57,665 nucleotides of DNA from Amazonocrinis nigriterrae CENA67. Lineage in GTDB: Bacteria > Cyanobacteriota > Cyanobacteriia > Cyanobacteriales > Nostocaceae. The first letter of the stretch is position 1; the number at the start of each line of letters is the position of its first letter. The notes below the pieces were generated by a model. That model was not told the DNA's origin. It ran no database searches and worked only from the letters and a program-made list of their open reading frames with translations. This document shows positions 1 through 10,179 of the stretch, one piece after another. The stretch spans positions 94,429 to 152,093 of the forward strand of contig NZ_JAECZC010000001.1 of the NCBI RefSeq assembly GCF_016056305.1, read 5' to 3'. The position numbers and the translations under genes are program-made.

Positions 1-528
1 GCTATCTAGATAAGTGATGTCCAACCAGCCTTGTTGTGTATCACTTTGTATGGGAAAATCAATCGCCATAAATTTATTACCAGTTTCTATTTGCTGGATA
101 AAGTTTTCTGGAGAACTATACCCTATCAAGCTTTTTAAGCCTACAATAGAGCGCTCAAATTTAACTTGGACACGACGACCGGAAACTGGTTCAAACTTGG
201 CAGCTACACTAATTAATCCTTCGAGATACGGTAAGCCATAAATCTCAGCTATGTTATATACGCTGGTAGTCTCTACCCTTATACACTGATATATTTGACC
301 AAGTTTATAAAAAGGTATGCGATCTAAGTTTAAAAGAGCTTTACTTGTGGTATAAAGTAATCGCCAATTGCCATTAAGCAAGTCATTGGCTTCCACCGGA
401 CGCGGTGTTGGGTTGAAATCTTCTAAACGAGCGATCGCTGATAAAATAGCCTGTTTCTGCTGTTCGCTGGCTAGTAACCCGCGATTTGTACCCGCGATCG
501 CTTCGATTAAAATAGCTTTTCCTATCAT
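1..528 (-). CDS. PAP/fibrillin family protein, 3' part cut by window edge
   Basis: An open frame runs without a stop from an ATG at 528 down to base 1 (176 codons), so the C-terminus lies outside the window. It begins MIGKAILIEAIAG and contains NGNWRLLYTTSKALL and the segment GRRVQVKFERSIVG. These match plastid-lipid-associated (PAP/fibrillin) proteins, a lipocalin-like family found in cyanobacteria and plastids, bound to thylakoids or lipid globules and linked to photoprotection. The family assignment comes from the W-R-LLYTTS start of the barrel. No signal peptide is visible. The role in this organism is inferred only from the family. Several short plus-strand frames over the same bases are shadows. 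Confidence 0.8.
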   Translation of the reverse strand, partial: MIGKAILIEAIAGTNRGLLASEQQKQAILSAIARLEDFNPTPRPVEANDLLNGNWRLLYTTSKALLNLDRIPFYKLGQIYQCIRVETTSVYNIAEIYGLPYLEGLISVAAKFEPVSGRRVQVKFERSIVGLKSLIGYSSPENFIQQIETGNKFMAIDFPIQSDTQQGWLDITYLDS

Positions 529-775
529 CGCCCTTTACCTCCAAAATCATCAGGTTTGCATCCACCATTCAGCGGAAATTCATCTCCCATGTCTCAGTCC
601 GTACAAATGACTAAAAATCTATCCCTAGTTGCTTTACCACTATTGAATAAAATATTTTTGACAGATTGCGGATTTATCAAGCCGCGAGTTGAATGTATGA
701 ATAACTAAATTACCGCGTGTCAAGTGATAGACTTCTTAATGTCTAGTTACATGAATTTTATTGTGTATTTGTCGT

Positions 776-1015
776 ATGTTAAATTCTCCCTTGCGTGAAG
801 AACCCCGCAACCAACGAGCCGCTGTAATTCCATTAAAGCAAGAAACTTCTTTGTTGGACTGGTTGCAAACCACCGGTCGTCTGATAGCGCGTGATGTTCA
901 CGAACCTGATTTTTCTGATGAAGAAGAAGAAATATCAGAGTTTTTGGGTGGAGAAGACGGAATTGGCGATCTTGATTATGACGACGATGATGATATCGGC
1001 ATAGCCGAAGACTAG
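776..1015 (+). CDS. DUF3134 family small acidic protein
   Basis: A 79-residue protein beginning MLNSPLREEPRNQRAAVIPL, with an ATG at 776. The frame can be extended upstream to a TTG at 761, but the ATG matches how this cyanobacterial family normally starts. The middle (SLLDWLQTTGRLIARD) is the conserved DUF3134 block. The C-terminal half is very acidic, with runs of E and D. The function is unknown; it is a conserved cyanobacterial protein, probably cytoplasmic. It sits 80 bases before mraY on the same strand, so co-transcription is possible but there is no functional link. Confidence 0.8.
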   Translation: MLNSPLREEPRNQRAAVIPLKQETSLLDWLQTTGRLIARDVHEPDFSDEEEEISEFLGGEDGIGDLDYDDDDDIGIAED

Positions 1016-1095
1016 CCTGTTGTGGCTACGACTTGGTGATATCTATCGTCCCTGCTATTCAATATTTGTTAAGTGTGGAGTGAAGGGAAACATCT

Positions 1096-2199
1096 GTGGA
1101 CGCTAAATTATCTCCTAACCAAGGATTAAACTTTTCTGGTATCGGTCTAGCTTCTTGTTTAGCCGCTGGGCTAAGTGTAGCAGCATTGGTTTTCGATTGG
1201 ATGGGCAATAGATGGCCTTGGCAAGGTATGTCTCTCACCTTGCCACTGTTGTTGTCGGCGGTATTATCTGCTGCTATAGGCTACGTAGTAATACCGTTAC
1301 TACAAGCACTCAAAACTGGTCAAATAATCCGTGAAGATGGGCCTCAAGCGCATTTAAAAAAAGCAGGTACCCCAACAATGGGCGGTATATTTTTTGTACC
1401 TGTAGCTGTAATTATTGCCTGTGTAGCATCTAATTTTAATAAAGAAGTACTTGCTGTCTGTGGTTTAACACTCAGCTATGGGTTGATTGGCTGGCTCGAT
1501 GATTGGCAGATTCTCCGCCGCAAGTCGAACAAAGGCATATCCCCCCGGATGAAACTGACTTTGCAAATCGGTTTTGCAGCAGTTTTTTGTCTGTGGCTGA
1601 TGTTTAATCAACCAGCTAATATCACAAATATTGCTTTGCCTTGGGTGGGCTTTGCACTACCTTTGGGGTTCCTATTCTGGCCTTTAGCTGGATTTGTGCT
1701 AGTGGCAGAAAGTAATGCTACTAATTTAACTGATGGCATTGATGGCTTGGCAGCCGGAACTGTAGCGATCGCTTTATTAGCATTAGGTGTATTGATTGCG
1801 CCTGTTTCACCAGGATTGATGGTTTTCTGTGCTGCTTTAAGTGGTGGTTGCTTGGGTTTCTTAGCTCATAACCGTAACCCAGCCCGTGTTTTTATGGGTG
1901 ACACTGGTTCTTTAGCTTTGGGCGGTGCTTTAGCTGCTGTAGCATTGCTGACTAACAGCTTAGTAGCACTGTTTATTCTTAGTGGTATCTTCTTCGTAGA
2001 AACCCTTTCTGTAATGGCTCAAGTAAGTTATTACAAAGCCACCAAAGGCCCCGATGGCAAAGGCAAGCGCTTGTTTAGAATGGCTCCTTTACATCATCAT
2101 TTAGAACTAACCGGTTGGTCAGAATTGCAAGTAGTTGCGGTATTTTATATTATCGGCGCTTTTCTAGCTGCAATTTGTTTAGCGATCGCTCCATTCTAA
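1096..2199 (+). CDS. mraY: Phospho-N-acetylmuramoyl-pentapeptide-transferase
   Basis: MraY transfers phospho-MurNAc-pentapeptide from UDP to undecaprenyl phosphate, giving lipid I, the first membrane step of peptidoglycan synthesis. The 367-residue protein has about ten hydrophobic helices. It carries family motifs: GPQAHLKKAGTPTMGG, the aspartate pair in GWLDDW, the NLTDGIDGLA loop, GNxFMGDTGS-like FMGDTGSLALGG, and the MAPLHHHLELTGW histidine motif near the end. Translation starts at GTG 1096. A hairpin with a T run follows the stop at about 2223-2257. As is common in cyanobacteria, it is not inside a dcw cluster here. Confidence 0.96.
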   Translation: MDAKLSPNQGLNFSGIGLASCLAAGLSVAALVFDWMGNRWPWQGMSLTLPLLLSAVLSAAIGYVVIPLLQALKTGQIIREDGPQAHLKKAGTPTMGGIFFVPVAVIIACVASNFNKEVLAVCGLTLSYGLIGWLDDWQILRRKSNKGISPRMKLTLQIGFAAVFCLWLMFNQPANITNIALPWVGFALPLGFLFWPLAGFVLVAESNATNLTDGIDGLAAGTVAIALLALGVLIAPVSPGLMVFCAALSGGCLGFLAHNRNPARVFMGDTGSLALGGALAAVALLTNSLVALFILSGIFFVETLSVMAQVSYYKATKGPDGKGKRLFRMAPLHHHLELTGWSELQVVAVFYIIGAFLAAICLAIAPF

Positions 2200-2222
2200 A
2201 AATTGTTGAAAAACTAACTTAA

Positions 2223-2257
2223 GAAAAAGAACTCTCGATGTTTTGGGGGTTCTTTTT
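2223..2257 (+). terminator. Probable intrinsic terminator of mraY
   Basis: AAAAAGAAC and GTTCTTTTT can pair around a roughly 15-base loop, and the right arm runs into a T tract. It lies 25-60 bases after the mraY stop. The stem is AT-rich, so strength is uncertain. Confidence 0.6.
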
Positions 2258-2271
2258 TATTTAAATATCAC

Positions 2272-2388
2272 AGGACTTACGCATAGGTAACGGAAAATCG
2301 TAGACACGAAGTGGCTTGCCGCAGGCTACCACAGAGGCGCAGGGTACACGGGGAAATAAGAGTTTGATAGTTTTTTTGCGTAAGTCCT
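2272..2388. repeat. MITE-like inverted-repeat element
   Basis: The perfect 12-base terminal inverted repeat AGGACTTACGCA (2272-2283) / TGCGTAAGTCCT (2377-2388) bounds a 117-base element with no ORF. The interior has ACCACAGAGGCGCAGG, a word family that recurs in other intergenic elements of this window (22.4, 41.5 and 55.9 kb). This is typical of non-autonomous elements in filamentous cyanobacteria. Confidence 0.75.
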
Positions 2389-2412
2389 ATATCAATCTTT
2401 GGCTTACCTGAC

Positions 2413-2925
2413 TCAACCGCCCCTTTTCCGCATTTGACTTACCAAGTGAGCGAGTTCTGGCAAAATCAGTTTTTCCATTCCCAGCCGTACCGCATTGCTA
2501 GAACCGGGAAGGGAGAAGATTAATTTATTTTGATAAATACCGGCCACAGCACGAGAAGCGATCGCTCGTGAACCAATTTCTTGATAACTTAAAAATCGAA
2601 ACAATTCTCCAAATCCTGGCAAAATCTTTTCTAGCAATTTCTCAATGGCATCGTAGGTAGTATCTCTGGGTGCAATGCCAGTGCCACCATTGAAAATCAC
2701 AGCGTCTAAATTGGGATTTTGCCCCAACAATTCTATTTGTTGTTGAATTTGGGTTGGTTCATCTTTAATAATTGTGTAGGCTCCTACAGCATAATTAGCA
2801 CCAACAAGTAATTGCTGGATGATTTGACCACTCTTATCTGTTTCGGGAGAACGTGTATCGCTAACAGTAACAACGGCACAAGTTACTGTAATTCCAGGCG
2901 AGTCTGGGTGAGGTTGTTGTGTCAT
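2413..2925 (-). CDS. moaB: MoaB/MogA-type molybdenum cofactor protein
   Basis: A 170-residue protein of the MoCF-binding (MogA/MoaB) family, which adenylates molybdopterin before molybdate insertion. The visible signature is VVTVSDTRSPETDKSGQIIQQLL at the start, NLDAVIFNGGTGIAPRDTTYDAIEKLL in the middle (GGTG and the Asp of APRD are the substrate-binding core), and LPGSSNAVRLGMEKLILPEL at the end. Length is normal. MoaB and MogA cannot be separated with certainty by eye; the single-domain form is usually called MoaB in cyanobacteria. It is followed on the same strand by psb28 upstream (62-base gap), without a clear functional link. Confidence 0.88.
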   Translation of the reverse strand: MTQQPHPDSPGITVTCAVVTVSDTRSPETDKSGQIIQQLLVGANYAVGAYTIIKDEPTQIQQQIELLGQNPNLDAVIFNGGTGIAPRDTTYDAIEKLLEKILPGFGELFRFLSYQEIGSRAIASRAVAGIYQNKLIFSLPGSSNAVRLGMEKLILPELAHLVSQMRKRGG

Positions 2926-2987
2926 ACTTTGGTTATTTGTCAGTGTCAGTTGTTTGATACAACTGACAACTGACTACTAACTACTGA

Positions 2988-3329
2988 CTACTTACCAGAT
3001 TTCGTAAATCCTAGACCGTTTTCTTCGGCATACCGTTCCATGAAGCGCATAAACCGCTCCCATTCCTCTATAGATTTCATTATGTGAACTGCTTCTAATC
3101 CTTCCGGTTGACCGTTGATAAATTTAGCTTTAACTTCGCGGGTAACTATTTCCCCTTCTTCGTCAATTAAATACATCCCTGTGATGTCTTCGGTGGTGCC
3201 TTGGTCTAAAATCTGAGGTTTTGTAAAAATAAACGTGGCTGTTCCCTGACCGCCATCGCGCGATCGCGTCAACTTTACGTCTGGTATTACTTCTTCGTCA
3301 AGACCTCTAGAAAACTGGATTTTCGCCAT
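2988..3329 (-). CDS. psb28: Photosystem II assembly protein Psb28
   Basis: A 113-residue protein, [20 protein letters not shown] at its start, with the family blocks [24 protein letters not shown] and [19 protein letters not shown]. Psb28 binds the cytoplasmic side of PSII assembly intermediates (CP47 region) and is absent from mature PSII. I place the start at the ATG at 3329, two codons inside the longest frame, because MAKIQFSRG is the usual N-terminus. Length fits the family. There is no transmembrane segment. Confidence 0.95.
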   Translation of the reverse strand: MAKIQFSRGLDEEVIPDVKLTRSRDGGQGTATFIFTKPQILDQGTTEDITGMYLIDEEGEIVTREVKAKFINGQPEGLEAVHIMKSIEEWERFMRFMERYAEENGLGFTKSGK

Positions 3330-3434
3330 GATCAATGAATTTAAAGTTTTGTAATGGTTAGTTTAATATTCTCTCATTATTTAGAACTCACCAGTCTAGT
3401 GGCTACTTATATTCTCTATCTTCAACCTTGAGGC

Positions 3435-3887
3435 TTAACTTGCTTCGCGTTCGAGTAACAAAGTTACTGGGCCATCGTTCTCAATTGCGACTTGCATCAT
3501 TGCACCAAATTTACCTGTTTCTACATGCAAACCGCTACTTCGTAGCTTGACAACAAAGCTGTTATACAAATCTTCCGCTAATTGGGGAGCAGCTGAACGA
3601 TCAAAGGAAGGGCGGCGACCTTTGCGACAATCGCCGTAAAGGGTGAACTGGCTAATTACCAACAACTCACCACCAATTTCTTGCACAGATTTTTGCCACT
3701 TGTCCTTCCCTTGTTCATCGGGAAACAGCCGCAATTCCAAACACTTACGCGCCATCCAGTCGAGTTCAACCTCTGTATCGGTATCAGCAATACCTACAAG
3801 TAAGTTGAGTCCCCGTCCAATTTTGCCGATGATTTCACTCTCTACGGTGACTTGTGATGATTTAACTCGCTGGATGATAACACGCAT
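3435..3887 (-). CDS. dtd: D-aminoacyl-tRNA deacylase
   Basis: DTD hydrolyses D-amino acids (and glycine from tRNA-Ala) off mischarged tRNAs, a proofreading step. The 150-residue protein opens [17 protein letters not shown]. It has [29 protein letters not shown], the catalytic [23 protein letters not shown] block and the C-terminal [10 protein letters not shown] with the Gly-Pro cis motif (NDGPVT). Length and motifs are canonical. A 105-base gap separates it from psb28. Confidence 0.95.
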   Translation of the reverse strand: MRVIIQRVKSSQVTVESEIIGKIGRGLNLLVGIADTDTEVELDWMARKCLELRLFPDEQGKDKWQKSVQEIGGELLVISQFTLYGDCRKGRRPSFDRSAAPQLAEDLYNSFVVKLRSSGLHVETGKFGAMMQVAIENDGPVTLLLEREAS

Positions 3888-5402
<1,515 letters not shown>

Positions 5403-5444
5403 TGACTTGACTCCTACTAGAGATAGATGTACAATTTTTATCGA

Positions 5445-5612
5445 ATAGAAGGGGAGTAGCTACTGGCAAAGAATATCAAAGCCAGTTAACCTGAATCAAC
5501 ATGCTGGCGATGAGCCTGGTTTAGGTGACAAATAATTAAGATTTGGTAGCGAGACCTTCACTGAGTTCACACAGAAAAAGTGTGAAGCTCGGTGAGGTCT
5601 TTTGGTTCTCAT
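5445..5612 (+). promoter_or_regulatory. yybP-ykoY family Mn2+ riboswitch with terminator hairpin
   Basis: The leader of the UPF0016 gene holds the class landmarks in order: AAGGGGAGTAGC (5449-5460), TCAACATGCTGGCGA (5496-5510) and TAGCGAGACCTTCACTGAG (5547-5565). The GAGACCTTCAC segment pairs with GTGTGAAGCTCGGTGAGGTCT (5580-5600), giving a long stem followed by TTTT, an expression-platform terminator. Known for the class: Mn2+ binding docks two internal loops and lets transcription proceed into Mn exporter genes. The gene starts 19 bases beyond. The call rests on remembered consensus words, not a covariance search. Confidence 0.85.
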
Positions 5613-5630
5613 TGAGCTTCACATCAGTAG

Positions 5631-6272
5631 ATGATTCTTCAGGAGCTTGAGAGAGTGTTAACGGCTTTTACCGCAGGTTTACTACTAATTACAGTTTCAG
5701 AATTAGGGGATAAAACATTTTTTATCGCTATGATTTTAGCGATGCATCACTCCCGACGGTTGGTGTTCGCTGGTGTGATAGCTGCTTTAGCTGCTATGAC
5801 GATACTTTCGGTCTTACTGGGACAAACAGTGTCTTTGTTGCCAAAAATTTATATTTACTACGCCGAAATAGTTTTGTTTATTGCCTTTGGTATCAAGCTG
5901 TTGTATCAAGCTAAGAAGATGCCAGCTGCTTATGATATGGAAGTTGTAGAAGAGGCAAAAGCAGCAGTTAAACAGGCAGATTTGCAACTACCAAAGCGAA
6001 AAAGTTACTGGGCAATTTTAACAGAAGCCTTTGTTTTGACATTTATGGCCGAGTGGGGCGATCGCACCCAAATTGCTACCATTGCTCTAGCAGCAGGAAA
6101 TAATCCCATTGGGGTGACTGTAGGTGCTATTTTAGGCCATGCCATTTGTGCTGCGATCGCTGTTATCGGTGGCAAAATGATTGCCGGGCGCATTTCTGAA
6201 CGTCAACTCACCTTCGCTGGTGGATGCCTATTTCTAATTTTTGGTGTAGTTGCAGCTATCGAAGGAGCGTGA
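5631..6272 (+). CDS. mnx: Mn2+ exporter, UPF0016/GDT1/TMEM165 family (Mnx-like)
   Basis: A 213-residue membrane protein with six likely helices and two copies of the family hallmark E-x-G-D-[KR]-[TS]: SELGDKTFF near residue 24 and AEWGDRTQI near residue 139. These acidic motifs line the cation path. Cyanobacterial homologues (Mnx) export Mn2+ from cytoplasm to thylakoid lumen or periplasm, and human TMEM165 is related. A charged linker of about 40 residues joins the two halves. The Mn-riboswitch-like leader directly upstream supports a Mn role independently. Start ATG 5631. Confidence 0.88.
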   Translation: MILQELERVLTAFTAGLLLITVSELGDKTFFIAMILAMHHSRRLVFAGVIAALAAMTILSVLLGQTVSLLPKIYIYYAEIVLFIAFGIKLLYQAKKMPAAYDMEVVEEAKAAVKQADLQLPKRKSYWAILTEAFVLTFMAEWGDRTQIATIALAAGNNPIGVTVGAILGHAICAAIAVIGGKMIAGRISERQLTFAGGCLFLIFGVVAAIEGA

Positions 6273-6391
6273 GGGAGATGGGGGGGATGAGGAGATAGGG
6301 AGATGGGGGGATAGGGGAATGAGGAAAAATTTATTGCAAGTCCTCCCCTGCACCCCTGCACCCCTGCACCCTTGCACCCCTGCTCAAAAAC
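6273..6391. repeat. Low-complexity tandem repeats
   Basis: Purine-rich GGGAGATGGGG units (about 6273-6325) face pyrimidine-rich CCCCTGCAC units (about 6345-6385). Convergent genes flank it, so it can form an imperfect hairpin between them. It carries no ORF and resembles the short tandem repeats of Nostocales. Confidence 0.6.
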
Positions 6392-7282
6392 TCACGGCTG
6401 CGAACTACTTTCAGGTGTCGCCGATGCAGCAGGAGTTGGAATAGGAGAAGCGGCTGCTGCTTTGTTAATTTCGTCTTTATACTTAGCAGGAGCTAAAGCC
6501 ACAGCACTATCAAACAAAGGTTTTGCCTCTGTAATTTTTCCTTGTTGCTTTAATAACATCGCTTTTGCTAAAACGGGACGAAAATCCTTGGGATCTTTAT
6601 TAATTGCTTGGTCAAATACTGAAATAGCTTGAGGGTAGCGTTTCTGTGAGGCGTGAACATTACCTAGTAACACCTGCACAGCTACTGTATCCACACTTCC
6701 AGGCTGAATTGTATTTGCTTGGGTTGCATTCTGGAGTGTTTCTTGTAGCAAGCCAATAGCTGCTTCTGGGCGTTGCTGGTCTATCAAAAGAGCCACCATT
6801 CCCCGCAAAGCATTTAAGTCACCTGGCTTTGTGGTTAAAATAGAGCGATAAGCTTGGGCAGCGCCTTCTTTATCACCAATTTGTTGTTTGGCTTGAGCTA
6901 GCAGCACAGCATATTGTGTTTCTTCAGGATTGAGCTTGGCTAGCTTTTCTAGGGGTTCAATTGCCTGTTGAATGTCAGATGCTGTAATCTCTCCTTTTCC
7001 TTTTTGACGCAGTAATGTTAACCGTGCTTTAAACAAGCCTTTGAGGGCAGTTTGATTTTCTGGTTCCCTTTGCAAAACCAGTTCATAACCCCGTACTTCG
7101 TCTTCCAATTTTGTTTTTTCCTCCGAGGAAGCTAAGCTACCTCTGGGGCTGGGATTATTCTGGTTTGTAGATGGTGTATTATTAAATGCTCCAATGATGG
7201 GAACTACTGAAACTCCCACAAAAGCAAGAATTGCCACTACCAAAATTACCTGAACTATCCAGCGGTTGCGTGGTTGAGACAC
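6392..7282 (-). CDS. Membrane-anchored TPR protein
   Basis: A 296-residue protein. A single N-terminal membrane segment (VQVILVVAILAFVGVSVVPII, about residues 11-31) is followed by a low-complexity linker and at least five tetratricopeptide-like helical pairs, for example LLAQAKQQIGDKEGAAQAYRSILTTKPGDLNALRGMVALL and VLLGNVHASQKRYPQAISVFDQAINKDPKDFRPVLAKAMLL. The tail is Pro/Ala/Ser-rich (IPTPAASATPESS). Topology is likely N-in, with the TPR domain in the periplasm or lumen acting as a protein-interaction scaffold. Partners are unknown. The frame ends inside the pyrimidine-rich repeat region, which shapes the last residues. Confidence 0.8.
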   Translation of the reverse strand: MSQPRNRWIVQVILVVAILAFVGVSVVPIIGAFNNTPSTNQNNPSPRGSLASSEEKTKLEDEVRGYELVLQREPENQTALKGLFKARLTLLRQKGKGEITASDIQQAIEPLEKLAKLNPEETQYAVLLAQAKQQIGDKEGAAQAYRSILTTKPGDLNALRGMVALLIDQQRPEAAIGLLQETLQNATQANTIQPGSVDTVAVQVLLGNVHASQKRYPQAISVFDQAINKDPKDFRPVLAKAMLLKQQGKITEAKPLFDSAVALAPAKYKDEINKAAAASPIPTPAASATPESSSQP

Positions 7283-7886
7283 AGTTTTATACTTCTCCAG
7301 AACTCTAATGACCGAAGAAAGAATGAAGTATGAAGGATAAGGTATAAAAAATTCAAAGTTTTATACTTTGTGCTTCATTGAATCAGGAATACAAGCAAGC
7401 GGATTGATCCGTGGTGAAGAAGATTAATGTACAGCTTCTTTTTTCAAGCTTAGATTTACCTGTTAGTAGTACTTCATCTTACTCTACCGGAAGCCGCCCT
7501 TGAGAGCGTCTACATACTTTATACTTTATCCTTGGTTGACATTATCATTTACATAAATCACAAAGTTAAAAATTTCCAAAACTTTGCGGAATACCGCCAA
7601 TTGTCTGTGAATTTTATAACAAATAACTATTTATGCTACTCAAGTAATTGATGACTTTAGGAGGAGCCGTCAAAATAGTAGCTATGATATGCTTCCGAAA
7701 CTAGTATAAAAGCGCTAAATTACAGGTTTAGTCTATAAACTTGAATTTAGCGTTTTGCAAATTGCGTAGGGCGCTCTAGTGTGAGTTTGTAGAAAGCTAA
7801 TATACTTTCATCAGCCGCACAACGCTCTTTTCAGCTGCCTTTGTTAAATCCCACAATGGGATGTGTCTCCGCCGCAAGGAGTTTTT
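7283..7886. other. Intergenic region with one hairpin
   Basis: About 600 bases between divergent genes without a credible ORF. CGCTAAATT (7713-7721) and AATTTAGCG (7744-7752) form a stem followed by TTTT, which could terminate a short transcript or serve as a leader hairpin of the next gene. The AAGGA at 7876-7880 is the ribosome binding site of the following CDS. Confidence 0.5.
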
Positions 7887-8885
7887 ATGAATTCCGACCT
7901 GATGCCTTCGCCTGAATCCTCCAACCAACCTCAAACCAATACAGAGCCAGCCGCTAATGTTCAGACAGTAGCAGTCCAGGCTCCTAAAGTTGACAATTCG
8001 CCTGTTAACTCTAGCGAGACTACCTCTAATGGAAATCTAGCCAATCGGCAACAGCCGATTCCACCTCCGAGTGAACCAATGCAGTACCGCGCGATCGGAT
8101 TAGTCCGAGGTCGCTACCATGCTAGCAGCGAACAATTTACTCAAGGTACTTTGCTGACCGCAGATGGCGTACAACTGAACGCCGTGCTACTCGGTCGAAT
8201 TATGAGCTTAGTAAAGAATCATTTAGACCTAGAAAGAGATCATCTGTGGGTAGTTTATCCACGCACAAGGCAAGAGAATGACGCCTTACACCTCCAAATT
8301 GTAGGCGTTTGGGAGCCAGAAAATCTGGCTAAACAGCCAACAGAAGAAGTTCAGCAAGATTCGGGGTCACAAGAGTCGCAGACACCCGATGATGATTTAA
8401 CTGAGAACCATGAAGAAAGTTTAAGCAACTTCGCACCCTCATCTGAGATTCCAGATGGTGGTTTTTCTGTTCGTGGCGAGGTAGTTTACCAGTCTTTTGA
8501 CGCTAAAAGTTTAGTGGTCAAAATTAAGCAGGCTGCGCGCAAACCAACTGAGAAACCCAAGTATTTTAAGTTGAAATTGCAGGGTGTGTTGACCACAAAA
8601 GCAGTGGGTAAGTTCTGGGACTTCCAAGTCAAGCGAGAAGCTGACGTATTGGTAGTAGAACATGCTGAAGTGATAGCTGATTTGCCCAAAAAACGCAGAC
8701 CACCATTCAAAGGTGGGCCTCGCGGTGGAATGAGAAAACCATTTCCTCCCAGACGCAGTAGTGGGGAAACGCCACGTCCAATTAAGAAAACAAGCGCCAG
8801 TAGCGAACCCTCTGTAGTGTCAAAACCGATACCTAAAACACCCGCTCCCAAGCCGATTAAACGACCAAAGCCTACGCAAGAGTAG
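7887..8885 (+). CDS. Conserved cyanobacterial protein with disordered ends
   Basis: A 332-residue protein of unknown function. Start is ATG 7887 with AAGGA seven bases upstream; the frame also runs back to a GTG at 7863. Residues 1-65 are polar, rich in S/P/N/Q, and probably disordered. A first folded block starts YRAIGLVRGRYHASSEQFTQG and includes HLWVVYPRTRQ and LHLQIVGVWEPE. A second block (GGFSVRGEVVYQSFDAKSLVVKIKQ to YFKLKLQGVL and FWDFQVKREADVLVVE) looks like a small beta-barrel. The tail is strongly basic and proline-rich (KKRRPPFKGGPRGG, RRSSGETPRPIKK), suggesting nucleic acid or ribosome contact. That last point is inference. Confidence 0.75.
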   Translation: MNSDLMPSPESSNQPQTNTEPAANVQTVAVQAPKVDNSPVNSSETTSNGNLANRQQPIPPPSEPMQYRAIGLVRGRYHASSEQFTQGTLLTADGVQLNAVLLGRIMSLVKNHLDLERDHLWVVYPRTRQENDALHLQIVGVWEPENLAKQPTEEVQQDSGSQESQTPDDDLTENHEESLSNFAPSSEIPDGGFSVRGEVVYQSFDAKSLVVKIKQAARKPTEKPKYFKLKLQGVLTTKAVGKFWDFQVKREADVLVVEHAEVIADLPKKRRPPFKGGPRGGMRKPFPPRRSSGETPRPIKKTSASSEPSVVSKPIPKTPAPKPIKRPKPTQE

Positions 8886-8888
8886 GGA

Positions 8889-9009
8889 ATGGGTAATGGG
8901 GAATGGGGAATGGCGAATGGGAATGGGGAATGGGGAAATTACTTCTACCTTATCTTCCCCTGCTCCCCTGCTCCCCTGCTCCCCTGCTCCCCCTGCTCCC
9001 TTGCTCTTC
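8889..9009. repeat. Tandem GGGAATGGGGAATGG / CCCCTGCTC repeats
   Basis: Purine-rich GGAATGG units (8889-8936) and pyrimidine-rich CTCCCCTG units (8958-9005) lie between convergent genes. This is the second instance of the same architecture in the window (compare 6273-6391). It is non-coding. Confidence 0.65.
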
Positions 9010-10179
9010 TCAAAAATCCGTCCAGCGGTCTTGGGGTAGAAACGATCGCTCTACAGGAATCGGAGAAACTGGTTCTGTGAGGGTAAAAGTGCCTGCTTCA
9101 ATCCACTGTTTTAACTCTAGGGCGATTTGTCGAGAATAAAACATACTGGCAAGGGGAGCAACCCGGACAGTTTTACCCTCAATGGTGACACGCCCAGATT
9201 TAAGTTGGGCGTAACTCACCAACCCAAAGGTGGGACGGACGCGCCGAGGAATAGAAAAGTCCACTATTGGCGCTACCAAGTCTTTGTCTTGAACTGCACA
9301 GCGTTCAATTACTTCTTGATTTAATACCGGTAGTGGGACACCTACGCCTAACATCAAGGAAGGCCCATAACTTTTAAAGTAACAACCCCGCACCCAACGA
9401 GCATCCATTTGTTTAGCATCACCAATTAAAGCTAAAGTCGCAGCTGGCCCAATGGGTGTACGATTAGCTAAGCGCTTTTGTAAAGGGAAATGCTGAGTGC
9501 CTTCCCAAGCAACATAACCAATACCACCGCCTAAGAAAATCCTTGTACCAATGCCAATTAGTTGCAAATCGGGGTCATTGAGTAGGGGAGAAACAGCACC
9601 GGGATTTGAGTAAACTGCATTTCCTAAACGCGGTTGTAATGGGCCTAGATAAGTAAAAAGTGGGCGATCGCCTCCATTTACCCCCACAATAAAATTTTGA
9701 TAGAGATTGCGCGGATTGAATAAATAAAACTGATTTATCGTGTTGGAAGTAACTGTTGTTTCAAAAGTTGCCCGTGGATAGCAGTCTGTTACTTGTCCTA
9801 GGGCCCTTACGTGTACAGGTTTGCCTGCTATCAAATCTTCTATCACATGACCACCGCCGCGTTCCCGGACTTCTTCTCCATCCATTACATCCACTGCACA
9901 ACTAGCACCCAAGTATAAATCTACAGCGCCAAAACCACTATATGCCGGAACACCATCTATCCAGCATCGACGAATTTTGATTGGAGGGTCAGTGTGTCCA
10001 AGATTAATAATTGCACCACTTGATTCCATCGGCTCAAAAGTGCCAGTAGTAATCACATCAACTTCTTTAGCAACTTTGGTAGCACCGACTTCTGCAACTC
10101 GTGCTTTTAATTCTTCAACCGTTAGTACTACTGCACGTTGGCGGTTAATTTTTTCGTTAATTTCTGCAATTGTTCGCAT
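9010..10179 (-). CDS. Homocysteine biosynthesis protein (HcyBio, DUF39)
   Basis: A 389-residue protein beginning MRTIAEINEKINRQRAVVLTVEELK, with ATTGTFEPMESSGAIINLGHTDPPIKI-like sequence, GVPAYSGFGAVDLYLGASC, GERGGGHVIEDLIAGKPV and VLNQEVIERCAVQDKDLVAPIVDFSIPRR. These are the DUF39 (HcyBio) blocks. In methanogens DUF39 proteins take part in converting aspartate semialdehyde and sulfide to homocysteine, and the cyanobacterial members carry the same annotation. A conserved Cys (LGASC) is a candidate for persulfide chemistry. The archaeal partner ferredoxin domain is not seen fused here. The cyanobacterial role is inferred. Confidence 0.85.
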   Translation of the reverse strand: MRTIAEINEKINRQRAVVLTVEELKARVAEVGATKVAKEVDVITTGTFEPMESSGAIINLGHTDPPIKIRRCWIDGVPAYSGFGAVDLYLGASCAVDVMDGEEVRERGGGHVIEDLIAGKPVHVRALGQVTDCYPRATFETTVTSNTINQFYLFNPRNLYQNFIVGVNGGDRPLFTYLGPLQPRLGNAVYSNPGAVSPLLNDPDLQLIGIGTRIFLGGGIGYVAWEGTQHFPLQKRLANRTPIGPAATLALIGDAKQMDARWVRGCYFKSYGPSLMLGVGVPLPVLNQEVIERCAVQDKDLVAPIVDFSIPRRVRPTFGLVSYAQLKSGRVTIEGKTVRVAPLASMFYSRQIALELKQWIEAGTFTLTEPVSPIPVERSFLPQDRWTDF

